Assembly: GCA_033977485.1 (NCBI GenBank)
Contig: CM066984.1
Location: 49,464,600-49,528,599 of the forward strand
Length of the DNA stretch: 64,000 nt
Source of the DNA: Hydrangea macrophylla
Taxonomy: Eukaryota; Streptophyta; Magnoliopsida; Cornales; Hydrangeaceae
Direction: 5' to 3'
The notes beneath the pieces are model-generated. The model made no database searches. It saw only the letters and a list, made by a program, of their open reading frames with translations, and was not told the origin of the DNA. Below are positions 1 through 12,253 of the stretch, piece by piece. The first letter of the stretch is position 1, and each line of letters starts with the position of its first letter. A program made the translations under genes and the position numbers.

Positions 1-353
1 GTTTACATTCGGTGGCCTAGAGACCCTAAAGTTCAGGAATATCTTGCATTATGGGAGTAGTTTGGTAGTAATGTTAAGCATATTGTATGCTAAGTTTTTT
101 TGTTTCTTTTTGAGAGCTTATCGAAGTTCAGTCTTGGCAGATTTGTTATCCCTTTGGGGTGTTTGTGTGTATTTGGTTGGATGGTCCTCTTTCTTGGCTT
201 TGGTTTAAGAAAGTTAACCATCCCTTGTAGCTTAGGCTTCCATCCTTTTCATTTGTTTTAATTGTATATCCTGGGGTATGCCCCTTGATTTTTTGTAGTG
301 CCGTTTGTCTTTTTCGTTAATTAACCATATTCCGAAAAAAAAGAAAAAAAGAA
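1..353 (+). mobile_element. LINE 3' terminal fragment
   Basis: This is the 3' untranslated tail of an L1-type LINE whose 5' part lies outside the window or was never copied. It ends in the signature shared with every other LINE copy here: a GGGG-TATG-CCCC hairpin at 273-284, then a GTGCCGTTTG stretch, a TTTCGTTAATTAACC stretch, and CCG followed by an A-rich tail. The tail matches the end of the LINE at 8428-11354 closely. No reading frame is expected or seen in this part. Confidence 0.8.
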
Positions 354-457
354 AAAGCCAAACAGTCCAACCAGTGGGGAGGGATATTGAAAATTTGGTG
401 ATCTCAAATTTGGACCCCTAGATTAAAGTCATCCTATCGTCATCCTATCCCTTTATT

Positions 458-635
458 ATTTTTTATTTATTTTTATAATCGTGGGTGTCCGGACCAGCTT
501 TTGCGCACCTCGACTAATCCCACGAGGCCAGGGCTTCCGGGTGAATCACCTGTGACTACCCCCTTGAGATTCGAACTTGAGACCTCTGGGTATAACACCC
601 AGAGGCCTTGCCATCCAACCACAAGGGAAGTGGTT
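458..635 (-). mobile_element. tRNA-derived SINE
   Basis: A short Pol III-type retroelement read on the minus strand. In that direction it has a tRNA-like head with an A-box-like GTGGTTGGATGGC (around 611-625) and a B-box-like AGTTCGAATCTC (565-577), then a body, then a poly-A tail that appears here as T-rich sequence from 458. A 10-bp target-site duplication TCCCTTTATT flanks it (448-457 and 636-645). A second copy of the family is split across 35291-58643. No protein is encoded; mobilisation would depend on a LINE. Confidence 0.8.
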
Positions 636-732
636 TCCCTTTATTGTTATCACTCACATACAGTTTAGTAGGTCCCACAAGGTCCCAATATATTATATAG
701 ACTAAGTATAACTCGTGCCTAAAGGCACTACC

Positions 733-1791
733 TGTCACACCCCAAACAGCAAAAATAGAGAAAAATAAATTTTCTTTTTGGGTTCATAGGGAATGACTAA
801 TGAAGTCACTGAATTGTCTACACCATGCAATACTAAACAGCAATGCTAAAAATAACAACCTGGATCTTATATAAACAAGATAAGAAGTTCCATAACTTAT
901 TACATCATAGTCTACAACATAATATAAAAATGTTCTAAGGCAACATATGCCTTGAGTACAAAACATCATACTATAGTTAAGAAGTAGGATTAAAACTACA
1001 AGCTATCCTATGCCTTCAACTGGCGAACACATAATCGTCAGCATAGTAATCATCCCCGGTACCTCCACCTTCTGCCGGTTTGGCCTCGATATATCCTTCT
1101 TCCGGATAGTAGCCATCGTCATACAGTACACCACCTACATTGTACACAACAAGATAGTCTGGACGGGGAATGTCCAGGCATGAAACGTCATCAGCTTGTT
1201 TAAAACTAAGTGAGTAGAAAATAAAATAGTATTATAGGCATAATGTAGTTACTAGTTATGAAAGATAAGTATAGTTTTACTAATACTATATTTCTCTTTA
1301 ATCCAACCCATTAATCGGTTACTCCCAACTAGTCATACGAAGACTGACAACCATGCCCTTGATTGAAGAACAGACTCGATAGTTTAACTTTGTAGATACA
1401 CCATTATTTCGTCCACCGCTTTTAAGGACATAACCGCCACACTGTGTATTATGGACACCACATCAGTCCATCCCCCTGCTTTTAAGGATATAACTGCCAC
1501 ACTGCATGTCAGGGATATAACGTTTGAATCTTAGTATATCAATCTATTGCCACGACTTAGCAACGTCTCCTAGTGATCCACGCCCACTGCTTTTAAGGAC
1601 ATAACCGCCCACTGCTTTTAAGGACATCGTAGATCACCTGGCTATCTTAGGACTACTTGGTCCCGCTAATTGCTTTTAAGGACATCACCGCCCACTGCTT
1701 TTAAGGACCTACGACCAAGTGTCTGCCTACAATCAATTCCCAGAACTTCTCAAGCCTACCTAAGTTATGAACTAACATCGACACATGACCA
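733..1791 (-). mobile_element. Ty3/Gypsy LTR fragment, cut by Copia insertion
   Basis: The terminal part of an LTR beginning TGTCACACCCC in plus orientation. It is homologous to the start of the LTR at 7955-12984: both share the stretch after the terminus with AGCAAAAATAGAG, the GTAGCCATCGTCAT stretch, the GGGGAATGTCCAGGCA stretch and a set of TTAAGGA-type repeats. It stops where the Copia LTR begins at 1792, so this is a partial LTR interrupted by that element. It carries no coding sequence. The 87 bp between the SINE and this LTR (646-732) hold nothing I recognise. Confidence 0.7.
1412..1708. repeat. Interspersed TTTTAAGGACATAACCG repeats in the LTR
   Basis: At least six copies of a short unit, TGCTTTTAAGGACATAACCGC with small changes, separated by unequal, mostly unrelated spacers. 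A related version of the repeat (CTCGTTAAGGATATAAACC) occupies the same place in the longer LTR copy at 11519-11833. The function is unknown; in that copy's transcription direction it lies downstream of the likely TATA box. Confidence 0.7.
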
Positions 1792-3220
1792 TGATGGAAA
1801 AATAGGTTTAAATCATTTATTTAGACGCGTAGCGGAAAACAAAGTTCAAAACTTTATTGGTAGCTCGGATCTACTACTCATTAATTCTATAGATGCATAT
1901 ATACAAGAGGGAGAAAAAGGCTAGAGTTGGTGGTGTAGCAACTCCCACTAGGTGATCTTCACTCCTATGCCTCCTATAGATGCTTTTGGAGAGGCTAGAG
2001 TTGGTGGTAACTCTAATAGGAAGGATAAGAAGGCTAAAGAAACCCTAAAACAGTTTCTACAACGCTGGTATAGAAAACGATGATTAGAAATATTCTGTAC
2101 GCATCTGCCTTATTTATAGATTTTCAAATCGACTTTAAGCCTTCGATCGATTGAAGCTTTTCAATCGATCGAACCTATCTACACTTCAATCGATTGAAAC
2201 TCTTTCGATCGATCGAACCTATCTTGACAAGATCCTATCGTGCATTTCCAAGCATCCTAGTGGAGCTAAGAGTGGACCTCCTAAGCTCTTTATTGTTGAC
2301 TCAGACCAGTTGTTAATTCCTATGACCAAACTCTTTGATCAACAAATCAACCAACTGCAGTTAACGTTTACTCCACTATGAAACGGTAACTGAACTCCAA
2401 TGCCAAATAACAAATCTGTAGTGATAACTAGACTTGTATGTTGTACTAATGCTCCTCTACCATCAGCATTCATAATCATGTTCAGGTAGTCGGATAATTG
2501 TTACTGTTAAACTGAATCATGATTACTTCTTGTACTCCGTGAGTCCCATTAACCACTCATGATTACCAAACATGTTATTAACTACTTATCAACAAGACTG
2601 TAGTTCTCAATAATCAACTTGGTGACATTCTCAAGTGAATGCTTGCTCTTAATCAAAGGGTAGATTCTATCTTGGTAATATATGTTCACAACCCTATGAA
2701 TATGATATACCCAAGATACCCAGGTGTTGATCTTTAAGACCTCACTGATTGGTAAGTCAAAGCAGCCGTATTCGTAGTCTGTGTTTATAATCGTCTCAAG
2801 ATTGAGAACATGTACCTTATACAAGTTATGAGTTCCTGTCGACTGTCGACAATCTTAAGTGTCAATAGGAAAGCTCAAGTCCATCAATGCACTATAAGCA
2901 CTAGCATATTAACTAAGAATCATACTCTAGCGATTGAGATTCATCACTCTATCTAATGGTAGTTAGTCATGCTACAGTGTAAACTTGATGAGATACCCAG
3001 TCTCATCATCCACTATGACAAATTCTAGTTATCAAAGAATAGTAATTCATATCTCACTTGTATGTATCTCATACACACACGAGTTACTTACTATGATACT
3101 TAAGGATTAACAATCATCTCATAAAAGAAACATACGCAATGAAATGTAAAGCTGATATCCATATATTAAAATGTCAATGTCTCATACATAAATTAATGGT
3201 TTGAGGGCACAAACCCAACA
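1792..3220 (-). mobile_element. 3' LTR of minus-strand Copia (a)
   Basis: In element orientation the LTR begins TGTTGGGTTTGTGCCC and ends CCATCA. It is about 1.43 kb, similar to the Copia (b) LTRs at 26426 and 30788. It holds a CTATAAATAA TATA box (minus strand, about 2109-2120) and, just upstream in transcription direction, four palindromes of the TTCGATCGATTGAA family at 2142-2217. A purine-rich primer site AAGTGGGAGTT lies immediately inside it at 3221-3231. Confidence 0.8.
2142..2217. repeat. Palindrome array A (TCGATCGA type)
   Basis: Four 14-bp near-palindromes (2142-2155, 2160-2173, 2185-2198, 2204-2217) with core centres 18, 25 and 19 bp apart. They lie just upstream of the Copia promoter TATA box in transcription direction. 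The same motif and spacing recur in the other Copia LTRs and in the Gypsy LTR. The regulatory role is inferred. Confidence 0.75.
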
Positions 3221-3235
3221 AACTCCCACTTGTAC

Positions 3236-4869
3236 TCATAACCAATCAAGACTACATCTGAGACCTAGACTATCTAGATGACGATCAAAGACCTTTTGTA
3301 GCAATGCCTTTGTAAACGGATCAACAAGATTGTCAGCGGTGGCAATCTTGGTGACAGTTGCATCTTCACGTTGAACAATATCTCGAATTAGATGATATTT
3401 CCGCTCTACGTGCTTTCCCTTTCCGTGGTTCCTTGGCTCCTTGGATTGAGCCACTGCACCACTATTATTACAATATAGTGTAATAGGTGATAGTGACACT
3501 GGTACCACCCCGAGTTCCATGAGGAACTTCTTGAGCCAACAACTTCCTTTACGACTTCATAAGCGGTCACATACTCAACTTCTGTAGTTGAGTCTGTAGT
3601 GCATTTTTGCTTAATGCTCCTCCAACTAATAGTATAACCTTCCAAGGTTAAGAGATGTCCGGATGTTGACTCCCTCGAATCTTTATCTAACATAAAGTCC
3701 GAGTCAATGTATCCCACTGGAATTAACTCACTACCCTCGTATATAAGCATATAATATTTAGTTCTTCTCAAGTACTTAAGAATGTGCTTAACGGTTGTCC
3801 AGTGCTCTAAACCTGGATTTGATTAATACCTGTTAATCATGCTAACTGCAAAGCAGATATCTGGTCTAGTACATAACATTGCATACATAAGACTTCCCAC
3901 TGCCGAAGCATAGGGAACTCCTACCATGCGATTCCTCTCCTCCTGTGTCTTTAGACACTGGTCCTTGGAGAACGCTAAACCATGTCTAAAAGGTAATAAA
4001 CATTTCTTCGAATTGTCCATGGAAACCTTAGTCAGCACCTTATCGATATAACCAATTTGAGATAATCCCATGATCTTTTGCTTGCGATCTCGAAAGAGCT
4101 TTATCCCAAGGATATAGCTCGTCTCTCCTAGATCCTTCATATCGAAAGTACTAGTCAGCCAAACCTTAACCATTGACAACGCTGCTACATCATTCCCAAT
4201 GAGTCAAATGTCGTCAACATAAAGAACAAGAAAAGCCACCACTTTTCCTTCACATTTCTTGTATATGTTAGGCTCATCCAGATTCTATATGAAACCAAGC
4301 GACTTAACCGCTTGGTCAAAACGAATGTTCCAACTTCTGGATGCTTGCTTAAGCCCATAAATGGACTTTTGCAGCTTGCATACCAAGTTACCTTTCCCAC
4401 TAGCTGTGAACCTTTCTGGTTATTGTATAAAGATGTCCTCCTCAAGGTTGTCATTCAAGAAGCAGTCTTGACATCCATTTGATAAGAATGCAGCAATGGA
4501 TAAGAGTATTTTGATGGACTTTAGCATGGCTACCGGCGAGAAGGTTTCCTCATAGTCAATGCCCTCCCTCTGAGTATAACCTTTCGCTACAAGCCTTGCC
4601 TTAAAGGTCTCAACATTTCCATCAGATCCTCTTTTCCTCCTATAGACTCACTTACAACCAATGGGTTTAATATTGACAGGAAGTTCTACAAGATCCCAGA
4701 CCTGATTAGAATCCATAGATTCTAATTCACCCTTCATAGCTTTAACCCAATGGGGTGAATCTACATCACTCATTGCCTCTTCGTACATGGCAGGATCAGA
4801 TTCAGATTCTATGGAGTCCGCTTCAAAAACTCCTTCTAAGAACATGTATCTGTTAGGTTGGCTGATCAT
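3236..4869 (-). pseudogene. Copia (a) reverse transcriptase-RNase H remnant
   Basis: The 3' half of a Ty1/Copia pol gene, which would copy element RNA into DNA and degrade the RNA strand in cytoplasmic virus-like particles. Recognisable blocks, in order, are the RT start with VKAMKGELESMDSNQVWDL (near 4750), a YVDDI-type catalytic motif (near 4215), a block with DMKDLGETSYILGIKLFRDR (near 4110), and RNase H with DSDFMLDKDSRESTSGH (near 3690) and the C-terminal KEPRNHGKGKHVERKYHLI (near 3400). The frame shifts several times and has stops, so no functional protein can be made. It ends just before the polypurine tract and LTR, as expected for Copia. Confidence 0.85.
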
Positions 4870-5060
4870 CCTCCCACTACGATGAGGTACCGGTGCAAAA
4901 ATGGGTGAATAAGTGGTATTTTCTTGCTTACATCGTTATCAACTGCGGGTAGGACTGAGGGCTCTCCTTCTATCTCTTTAAGATCTATTCTTCCCTTAGG
5001 TTTATGGTTCATGATATAATCATCCTCCAAGAAAATAGAATTTATACTAATAAACACTTT

Positions 5061-5800
5061 CTATTCTTTTGGATCATAAAAATACCATCCATAAGTACCC
5101 TTTGGATACCCTACAAAGTAACATACTTCCGATTTGGAATCCAACTTGCTCATCTTTCCTTTCAGCGCATGTGCCGGACACCCCCATATCCGGAGATGTT
5201 GCAAAGAAGGCTTGCGCCTAATCCACATCTCCTGTGGTGTCCTGGGATCAACTTTGATTGGTACTAGATTTAGTATGTATGCAGCGGTTTCCAAAGCATA
5301 ACGCCAAAGGAATAATGGCAATTCTGAATAACTCATCATTGACCTAGTCATGTCTAGAAGTGTCCGGTTCCTTCTCTTCGCTACACCATTCTGCTAAGGC
5401 GTACCAGGGGCAGTCAACTATGACAAAATCCCATTCTGTATGAGGTGATCAATAAACTCATTAGAGAGGTACTCGCCACCTCGATCAGATCGAATGACTT
5501 TCATATGTGTGCCTACTTGCTTCTCCACTTTAGCCCTAAACTCTTTGAACTTTTCAAAGGCTTAGACTTGTGCTACATTAGGTACACATATCCATACCTA
5601 GAGTGGTCATCAGTAAATGTTATAAAATACTCATAATCACCCCTTGCTCTAATATTTATTGGTCCATACACATCAGTATGAACTAATTCCGACAATGCAT
5701 TGGTCCTATTGCCCTTTGCTAGAAAGGGCCTTTTTGTCATCTTACCCTCTAAACAAGACTCATAGACTTTCATTGTTTCAAGAACCAAATCACCTAAGAC
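5061..5800 (-). pseudogene. Copia (a) integrase remnant
   Basis: Part of a Copia integrase, the enzyme that inserts the cDNA into chromosomes. It shows the end of the GAG-pre-integrase block (LEGKMTKRPFL), then the catalytic-core start HTDVYGPINIRARGDYEYF with FTDDHSRYGYVYLM (near 5600-5690), and further on the C-terminal part with WRYALETAAYILNLVP and the PKGTYGWYFYDP motif (5065-5290). Stops and frame changes separate these pieces. A small tandem duplication of CCTTCTTTGACTAGTC near 5800-5835 adds to the damage. The Copia order gag-PR-IN-RT-RH is kept. Confidence 0.8.
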
Positions 5801-5869
5801 CCCTTCTTTGACTAGTCATCCCTTCTTTGACTAGTCTGTCAATCCTATTAAAATTGATATGGCTAAGCC

Positions 5870-6451
5870 TCATGTGCCAAAGCCTTGTTGGATTATAGTT
5901 ACCACTAAGTTATTAAGTTCCATACGAGAGTCTTTAGAAATATTAGGAGTAATCACATATAAGCCATTAATTTTAACACCAGAACATATAAAAGAACCAT
6001 TTCTTTTAATGATAACTTCTGTTCCAAAATGAAAGGAATAATTGTTATTCGATAAATCTAAAATAGAAATTAAAGTACGTCTCATTAAAGGGACATAAAG
6101 TACATCTGATAAAACTATTATCTTATTGGCCAAAAACTCTAAAACTACTACTCCTATTGTAATCGCGAAAATGGTTGTGCTAGATCCTAGAGTCAGCACA
6201 ATCTCCCCATCACTGCATTTCCTGGTTGATCTGAACCCCTACAATGAATTACAGATATGGTTAATCGCACTAGAATCAATGCACCAAGTGTTTGAAGTAT
6301 CCATTATAAAACTTACTTTAATCACATGTGATTCAATCATACCTTGAACTCTTGTAGTTAAGAATTCTAGATAGTTCCTTTTCCAGTGGCCCTTCTCACC
6401 GTGTTGGAAACACTTTCCTTTGCCTTGGCCACCCACCTTTGCCTTGGCCAC
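5870..6451 (-). pseudogene. Copia (a) zinc knuckle, protease and pre-integrase remnant
   Basis: Two open pieces carry the end of Gag and the start of Pol. The upstream piece has a degraded nucleocapsid zinc knuckle, CFQHGEKGHWKRNY, in which two cysteines of CX2CX4HX4C are replaced. Next comes the aspartic-protease region WCIDSSAINHICNSL, where the family's D-S/T-G triad reads DSS. The second piece holds the protease C-terminal part, with LGSSTTIFAI and LSDVLYVPLMRRTLISI. Both protein functions are clearly lost. Confidence 0.8.
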
Positions 6452-6608
6452 CTACCTTTCCCTTGGATTTTGCAATCGTCGGGACCGGTCCAACACTTGG
6501 ACCACCAGTGCCAACCTTCTTCTTCTATTTCTTACCTTTAGGTCCAGATTAGGAAGATGAAGAGCTTTTTTCAACATTCAGAACGTTGCCCCTAGTCTTG
6601 ATCACCCC

Positions 6609-7217
6609 TTAAGCTGCCAGTAAAGAACTCATTAATTCGCTCATTGAAAAATTCATTTGATTCATATTATAGTTGAGTTTAAATTGAGCGAATGACGGCG
6701 ATAGGGAATTGAGGATCATATCAACTTGGGTTTTTGTGTCGATGTTGGTACCTAGGGTCTCCAATTCATTTAAATAACCAATCATTTTTAAAACACGTTC
6801 TTTGATTGGAGTCCTTTTCGACATCTTGGCACTCATTATCTTCTGTATGGCAACCTGTTTAACAGGTCTGCCGTGCTCTCCAAACATTTCTTTCAGGGAT
6901 TTGATTATGGCACTGGCAGAATCATTCGATTGTAATTGGTGTTGTAACACACCAGCCATAGAGGCCAGAATGTAGCAACGTGCCATTCCAATCGATTCCT
7001 TCCACTTATCGAACTCGCGTCTAGCAGCAGCCGAAACATTTGCAACGGGTTCTTCAGGGCATGGGGTGGTGAGGACATAAATGTGATCCTCTGTAGTTAA
7101 AATGATGTCAAGGTTACATTTCCATTTAGTGTATTTATTTCCAATTAACTTGTTCTGAGTGAGTATAGTGGTAAGTGGACTAAATGTAGATCCAGACATC
7201 ATGATTACTGAAATCAA
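6609..7217 (-). pseudogene. Copia (a) Gag (UBN2-type) fragment
   Basis: An uninterrupted 202-residue frame similar to the plant Copia Gag polyprotein (UBN2 family), which forms the cytoplasmic virus-like particle. The start has SGSTFSPLTTILTQNKLIGNKY with a WKCNLDIIL block, the middle has CYILASMAGVLQHQ and LKEMFGEHGRPVKQVA, and the end has NSLSPSFAQFKLNYNMNQMNFS. The homologous gag at 61015-61840 is more broken. The frame stops before the zinc knuckle, so it is a truncated Gag; the ATG lies in MISVIMMSGS, where the inner M at the second or third position may be the real start. Confidence 0.75.
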
Positions 7218-7954
7218 ATAGACAAAATAAATTTGGATATTAGAATTTGACAGTTTGAAATAAAAGAATCCTTACAACTCTTATTTTAAAACAAAGTCAC
7301 CGGAATATCAAAACGAAAGAGTAAAGACTTCGTGTGGCGATCAATACTCAATCTTTTGATTAATCATGACTTGTCCGCTATGCAACTCTTGCAAAATAAG
7401 TTATGACTCCAGAACATATTTGATCTCTAAGTTTCTAAATAATGCCCCGTGTGGGATCCCTTATCCATAGCTTAGCTAGTGTGCACCATTAACTAGGATC
7501 GAATCACAACCGCCTCAAGTAGTGCCTCCGTGTGGTGGTCACCCTTTAACATGTATGATTGATCCTATCCTGAGAAAGTTCACATCTAGTAACCAATGAG
7601 TAGTGTACCCTCCGTATGGAATGATCACCCCTGGCAAGGTAACACAGAATGCACTACTCATCATACAGTGAACCGTTAATGGAAGATCGTGGGTGCTCTT
7701 AATAAGACCCTCTCCCACTAAATTTAATGGTAAAGGATTTTGCTTTTGAAAAATTATTTCTACACATTACCCATAACATCTAATGTTTACTAATGCGTTA
7801 AAAACAATTTAAATTTTATTTTAGAAAACTTATTTTATGTGCATGCAAGTAGTAACAATGTATAAAACGCCAATCACAAACCAAACACATAGAACAAAAA
7901 ACTAAAATGAAATAAAAACATTCAAACGATGCCTCTGGCTCCATCTTCATAGAC
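7218..7954 (-). other. 5' leader of Copia (a), truncated
   Basis: Untranslated leader of the minus-strand Copia. It matches, in reverse complement, the leaders of Copia (b) (around 28760-29070) and Copia (c) (60721-61010), including the CCTAGTTAATGG and GGGTCTTATTAA stretches. It breaks off at the Gypsy LTR at 7955, so the 5' LTR and primer-binding site are missing. No gene is seen. Confidence 0.7.
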
Positions 7955-8427
7955 TGTCATGCCCCAGAGAAGCAAAAATAGAGAAAAATAAATTTCCTTT
8001 TTGGGTCCATAGGGAAAGACAAGTGAAAGTCACTAATTATCCACACCACACAGTATTGGTCCACAAGAACAACAAGAACAGGAATCCACTAAATAATAAT
8101 AATCACAGTATAACGATTACAAACATCAGAGTGTGGTCCTTAAGGTCACAACAAGTTTGGAGACAACATATGCCCTAGTACCAGTGAAACTAAAGTTCAA
8201 AAGAAATAACAAAAATATAAACTAGACACAACTATCTGCAGATCTTCAACTGGTGTAAGGGTAGTCGTCAGCATAACAGCCTTCTCCAGCATAACCGGCA
8301 TCAGTGGGGCCATCCTCTGTGTATTCCCCTTCGGGTAGTAGCCATCGTCATAAGCTCCATTATCTGCATTAAAAGGGACAGGGTAATCTGGATGGGGAAT
8401 GTCCAGGCAATAACGACCGTCAGAATC

Positions 8428-11076
8428 CTTGAAAAAGAACTGATGCAGGTTTTCTTAAAAGCCATTCACATTGAAGAGGAGATAATTAGGCAAAAATCTA
8501 GAATTCAATGGCTCGATGCTGGGGATAAGAACACTGCTTATTTTCATAATTCTGTTAAAATCCGTAGGAACCACAAACGTATTGTGACTCTTGTTCAACC
8601 TGATGGTACCAAGACCACCAATGAAGGGGAAGCCAAAATTGAAGCAGTGAGATACTTTAAATCTATGCTTGGCACCCCTGCGGATAATCCATATCCTGGT
8701 ATTAGTGAATTGAGGAGGGTCATCCATAAGCGTATCTCTACTGATTTATCTAACCCTATGGATGACATTCCTAGTGATGAGGAAATTAAGGATGCCCTCT
8801 TTAGTATCCATAGCAATAAAACTCCGGGTCCTGATGGGTATAATGCTCATTTTTTTAAGAAAACCTAGACAACCACTGGTCCCTTAGTTACCAAAGCTAT
8901 CAAAGAATTTTTTACTTTGGGCCAACTGTTAACTGAGTTAAATGTTACCATTATTGCTCTTATACCCAAAATCCTCAATCCCTCTAAGATGAGTGAATTT
9001 AGGTCTATCTCGTGTTGTAACACGGTCTACAAATGCATCTCTAAAATTATATCCAAAAGGCTTCAAAATGTTTTACCTTCTCTGGTCGACAATGCCCAAT
9101 CTGCTTTTATCAAGGGTAGAAAAATCAGTGACAATGTTCTTCTTGCCCAGGATCTTATGAGGGACTATCATAAGCCTTCTGGCCACCCTAGAGCTTCGGC
9201 TAAGGTTGACCTTATGAAAGCTTATGATAGTGTGAGTTGGGAATTTTTACTTGATCTTCTTGATGTTCTTGGTTTTCCTCCTAGGATGCAAGGGTGGATT
9301 AAAGCTTGTATTACTAGTCCTAAGTACTCTATTAACTTTAACGGGGAATCTGTAGGGTACTTTGAGGGTGCTAAAGGTCTTAGGCAAGGTGACCCTATGT
9401 CACCTTACCTTTTTGTTCTTGTCATGGATACGCTTAGCCAATTGATTCAGCATAACATCAATCGATCCTCTCATTTCAAATACCATTGGAGATGTGATAA
9501 ACTCAAAATTTCCCACCTATGTTTTGCCGATGACCTTCTTTTATTTTTCAATGGTGATGTGAATTCTGCTTCAGTTATGAAAAAATCTTTAGATCAATTT
9601 TATAACTTTACAGGCATGAAGGCTAATGATAACAAAAGCTGTTTGTTTATTTCAGGAATGGAGGAAAACACTTCTAATAATATTTGCCGCTGCCTCCCTT
9701 TTACCCTTGGTTCCCTCCCAATGAAGTACCTGGGTGTTCCGTTGATCACCACTAGACTTAAGAAGGGAGACTGTGATGATCTCATCCAGAAAATCACTTC
9801 AAGAATCACTTCTTGGACCTCTAAATTTCTTTCAGATGCTGGCAGGCTTCAACTTATCCAATCGGTCCTTGCAGGGATACAAAACTATTGGGCTGCCATG
9901 TTTATTCTTCCTAAAAGTGTCCTTAAGCATATAGAGAGTTTAATGTGTAGATTCCTTTGGACCGGAGGAACTGAAAAAGCTCATAGTGCTAAAGTTGCTT
10001 GGGACATTGTTTGTAGACCTAAGAAGGAAGGGGGACTTGGTCTCAAAAATCTTACTCAATTGAATTCTATTTTAAATCTTAAACATATTTGGGCTATTTT
10101 TACTTCTAAAACCAAGTCCCTTTGGGTGGACTGGATACATACTTACCTGTTGAAAAGGAAAAGTTTTTGGGAAGTCAAGACCCCATCCCAATGCTCCTGG
10201 TATTGGCGGAAGCTCCTTAATTTTAGGTCTATGGCAAGACCAATGCTTAAGCATAGGATTGGTAATGGGTGTGGCACTTTTCTCTGGTACGATAACTGGC
10301 ATCCTATGGGTCCTATTTTGGATAGAGTTGGAAGACGTGTCCAATATGATGCCGCCATCCCTTTGAATGCCAAAGTTTCCGATGTTATTAATGGTAGTGA
10401 ATGGAATTGGCCTCTTACAAACACTCTTGAATTAATGGATATTAGAGGCCAATTACATTCCTTACCTCTCCCGACTACCTCTAGTGATGTGATTCAATGG
10501 TTACCCTCCCCAAATAATGTGTTCTCTTCTGCTAACACTTGGGATTATGTTAGAACTCACTATCCGAAAGTCCCTTGGCATGGCCTCACACAGTTCCCGA
10601 GTCATATCCCTCGCTATAGTTTTATTATGTGGTTGGCTATTCTTCATAGATTATCCACACATGATAGAATATGTACTTACACACCAGGACCTCTTGCTTG
10701 TGTTCTTTGTCATAAAGATATGGAATCTCATGACCATTTATTCTTTAAGTGCTCTTATACTTCTTATGTGTGGCAGGGAATTCTTAATAGGTTGGAAATC
10801 TCTTATTCCGCCCCCTCTTGGGATGATCTTGTGGCTTGGGCAGCGAACAAGTGGAAAGGGAAGACTCCCAGGCATGTTATTCCTAAAATGTGCATTGGTT
10901 TGGTTGTGTATAGCATTTGGAAAGAAAGGAATGCTCGAAGTTTCAAATTAGAAGTGAAGCCTAAGGAAAGAGTGTTACAAGACATTTGTCTCCAAATTTT
11001 CTTACAGATTCAAACAACATGGAAGAACGATCCCCATCTTCCTCAGTACATTGGAAGATGGACCTTTTCTACATAG
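8428..11076 (+). pseudogene. LINE ORF2 reverse transcriptase, 5'-truncated
   Basis: Encodes the RT half of a plant LINE ORF2, the protein that primes cDNA synthesis at nicked chromosomal DNA. It begins with the pre-RT linker (QKSRIQWLDAGDKN) and continues into RT with LIPKILNPSKMSEF, the SAFIKGRKISDNVLLAQDL block, KAYDSVSWEFL, LRQGDPMSPYLF and the catalytic CFADDLLLFF (near 9520-9540). The C-terminal zf-RVT domain has FIMWLAILHRLSTHDR and CVLCHKDMESHDHLFFKC. There is a single in-frame stop (TAG at 8866-8868); after it the frame is open to its natural end. The endonuclease and ORF1 are absent because of the truncation. Confidence 0.9.
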
Positions 11077-11354
11077 GGGGGACTTTTGCTGTGGTCCTCA
11101 TGTTTTGACATGCTTGACCTTGCCTTAATGTAACTCTTGAGTGTTTGGTGAGTTGTATGTTTGATTAGTGCTTTTGTTTTTAGGATAGGTCATTCTCTGG
11201 GTTTTGGCTTTGATTTTTCCTATCCTATGTTGCATTGTCTGGATGCTTTTCTTCTTTGTGCTGATTGTATATCCTGGGGTATGCCCCTTGTACTTTTGTA
11301 TAGTGCCGTTTGGCTTTCTTTTTCGTTTATTTAACCTTTTTTCCGAAAAAAAAA
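8428..11354 (+). mobile_element. 5'-truncated LINE with polyA tail
   Basis: An L1-type element inserted into the Gypsy LTR. It begins abruptly inside ORF2, upstream of the RT domain, which is typical of aborted target-primed reverse transcription. It ends with the family tail: hairpin at 11276-11287, the TTTAACC block, and CCG plus A10. LTR sequence resumes after the tail. I could not define a convincing target-site duplication. Confidence 0.85.
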
Positions 11355-11518
11355 AGTTATTGAAGTGCCTAAGATATAGTTCTACTAAATAATATCTCCT
11401 CTGTATTCCTACGTCATAACTCAACCCTTATCATCTTGTTATCCTGAGACCGATAATCAACATACTGTTTCTAGAAAGAACAAATTCAATCATTTCACAT
11501 ATATAGACATACCATCAT

Positions 11519-11833
11519 TCTATCCATTGCTCGTTAAGGATATAAACCATCCACCGCATTCATGGACACCACGTCACCCCATCCCCCGCTCATTAAGGAT
11601 ATAAACCATCCACCGCATGTCAGGGATACAACGCTTTGAACAATAGCACATCAAATCTATTTCCACGACTCCTCGTATTATACCAGTGATCCCCATCCAT
11701 CGCTCGTTAAGGATATAAACCATCCACCGCTCGTTAAGGATATAACATAGATCATCTGGCTATCTTAGGACTACATGGTCCTGCTCACTGCTTGTTAAGG
11801 ATATAAACCATTCACCGCATGTGAAAGCATATC
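11519..11833. repeat. TTAAGGATATAAACC repeats in the Gypsy LTR
   Basis: Repeats of GCTCGTTAAGGATATAAACC followed by ATCCACCGC recur about seven times with variable spacers. They correspond in position to the TTTTAAGGACATAACCG repeats of the other copy at 1412-1708, but the unit has diverged consistently, as if homogenised within each copy. Confidence 0.7.
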
Positions 11834-12142
11834 ATGACCAAGCGTCCGCCCACATTCCATTTCCAGAACTTATCAAACCTACTTAAACTCAGTACTACTA
11901 TCGATACATGACAATTCACATGTGGCTTGACTACTCTGATTGAAATAAACGGATACCGAACTTATACATGAACCGCATAGTATCTAACGTCATTAAATTA
12001 ATCCATTATTCTTAAGCATATTTATCTATGTTGTCACATTATCCTGGATTAACCCAAAATCGCATAATAGAAATCCGAATCGAGAATCAAACATTCTAAC
12101 CTCATATATAATAACCAAAAGAACTAAACCATGTTCTGCATG

Positions 12143-12253
12143 TCTCAATCGATTGAAACCATTTCTATCGATTGAGGGAAAATAATGTTCGAGCGATCAA
12201 AGTCTCTTCGATTGATTGAACCTTCGATCGATTGAACTCAGTTCAATCGATCA
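12143..12253. repeat. Palindrome array A in the Gypsy LTR, first block
   Basis: Six TCGATCGATTGA-type cores centred near 12150, 12169, 12194, 12213, 12229 and 12248, giving steps of 19, 25, 19, 16 and 19 bp. The same step series is found in the Copia (b) LTRs (27429-27517 and the joined 31806/60275 region), although the LTRs belong to different superfamilies. Confidence 0.8.

Noticed and set aside
565..625. Possible tRNA gene on the minus strand
   Set aside because: Boxes are tRNA-like, but there is no cloverleaf or acceptor stem. The poly-A tail and target duplication show a SINE.
1412..1708. CRISPR-like pattern of short repeats with unique spacers
   Set aside because: The context is a plant LTR with eukaryotic retroelements all around. 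Repeats are imperfect, spacers irregular, and no cas genes exist.
11125..11424. 99-residue minus-strand frame over the LINE tail
   Set aside because: It is antisense to the LINE 3' untranslated region and runs across the poly-A tail into the Gypsy LTR.
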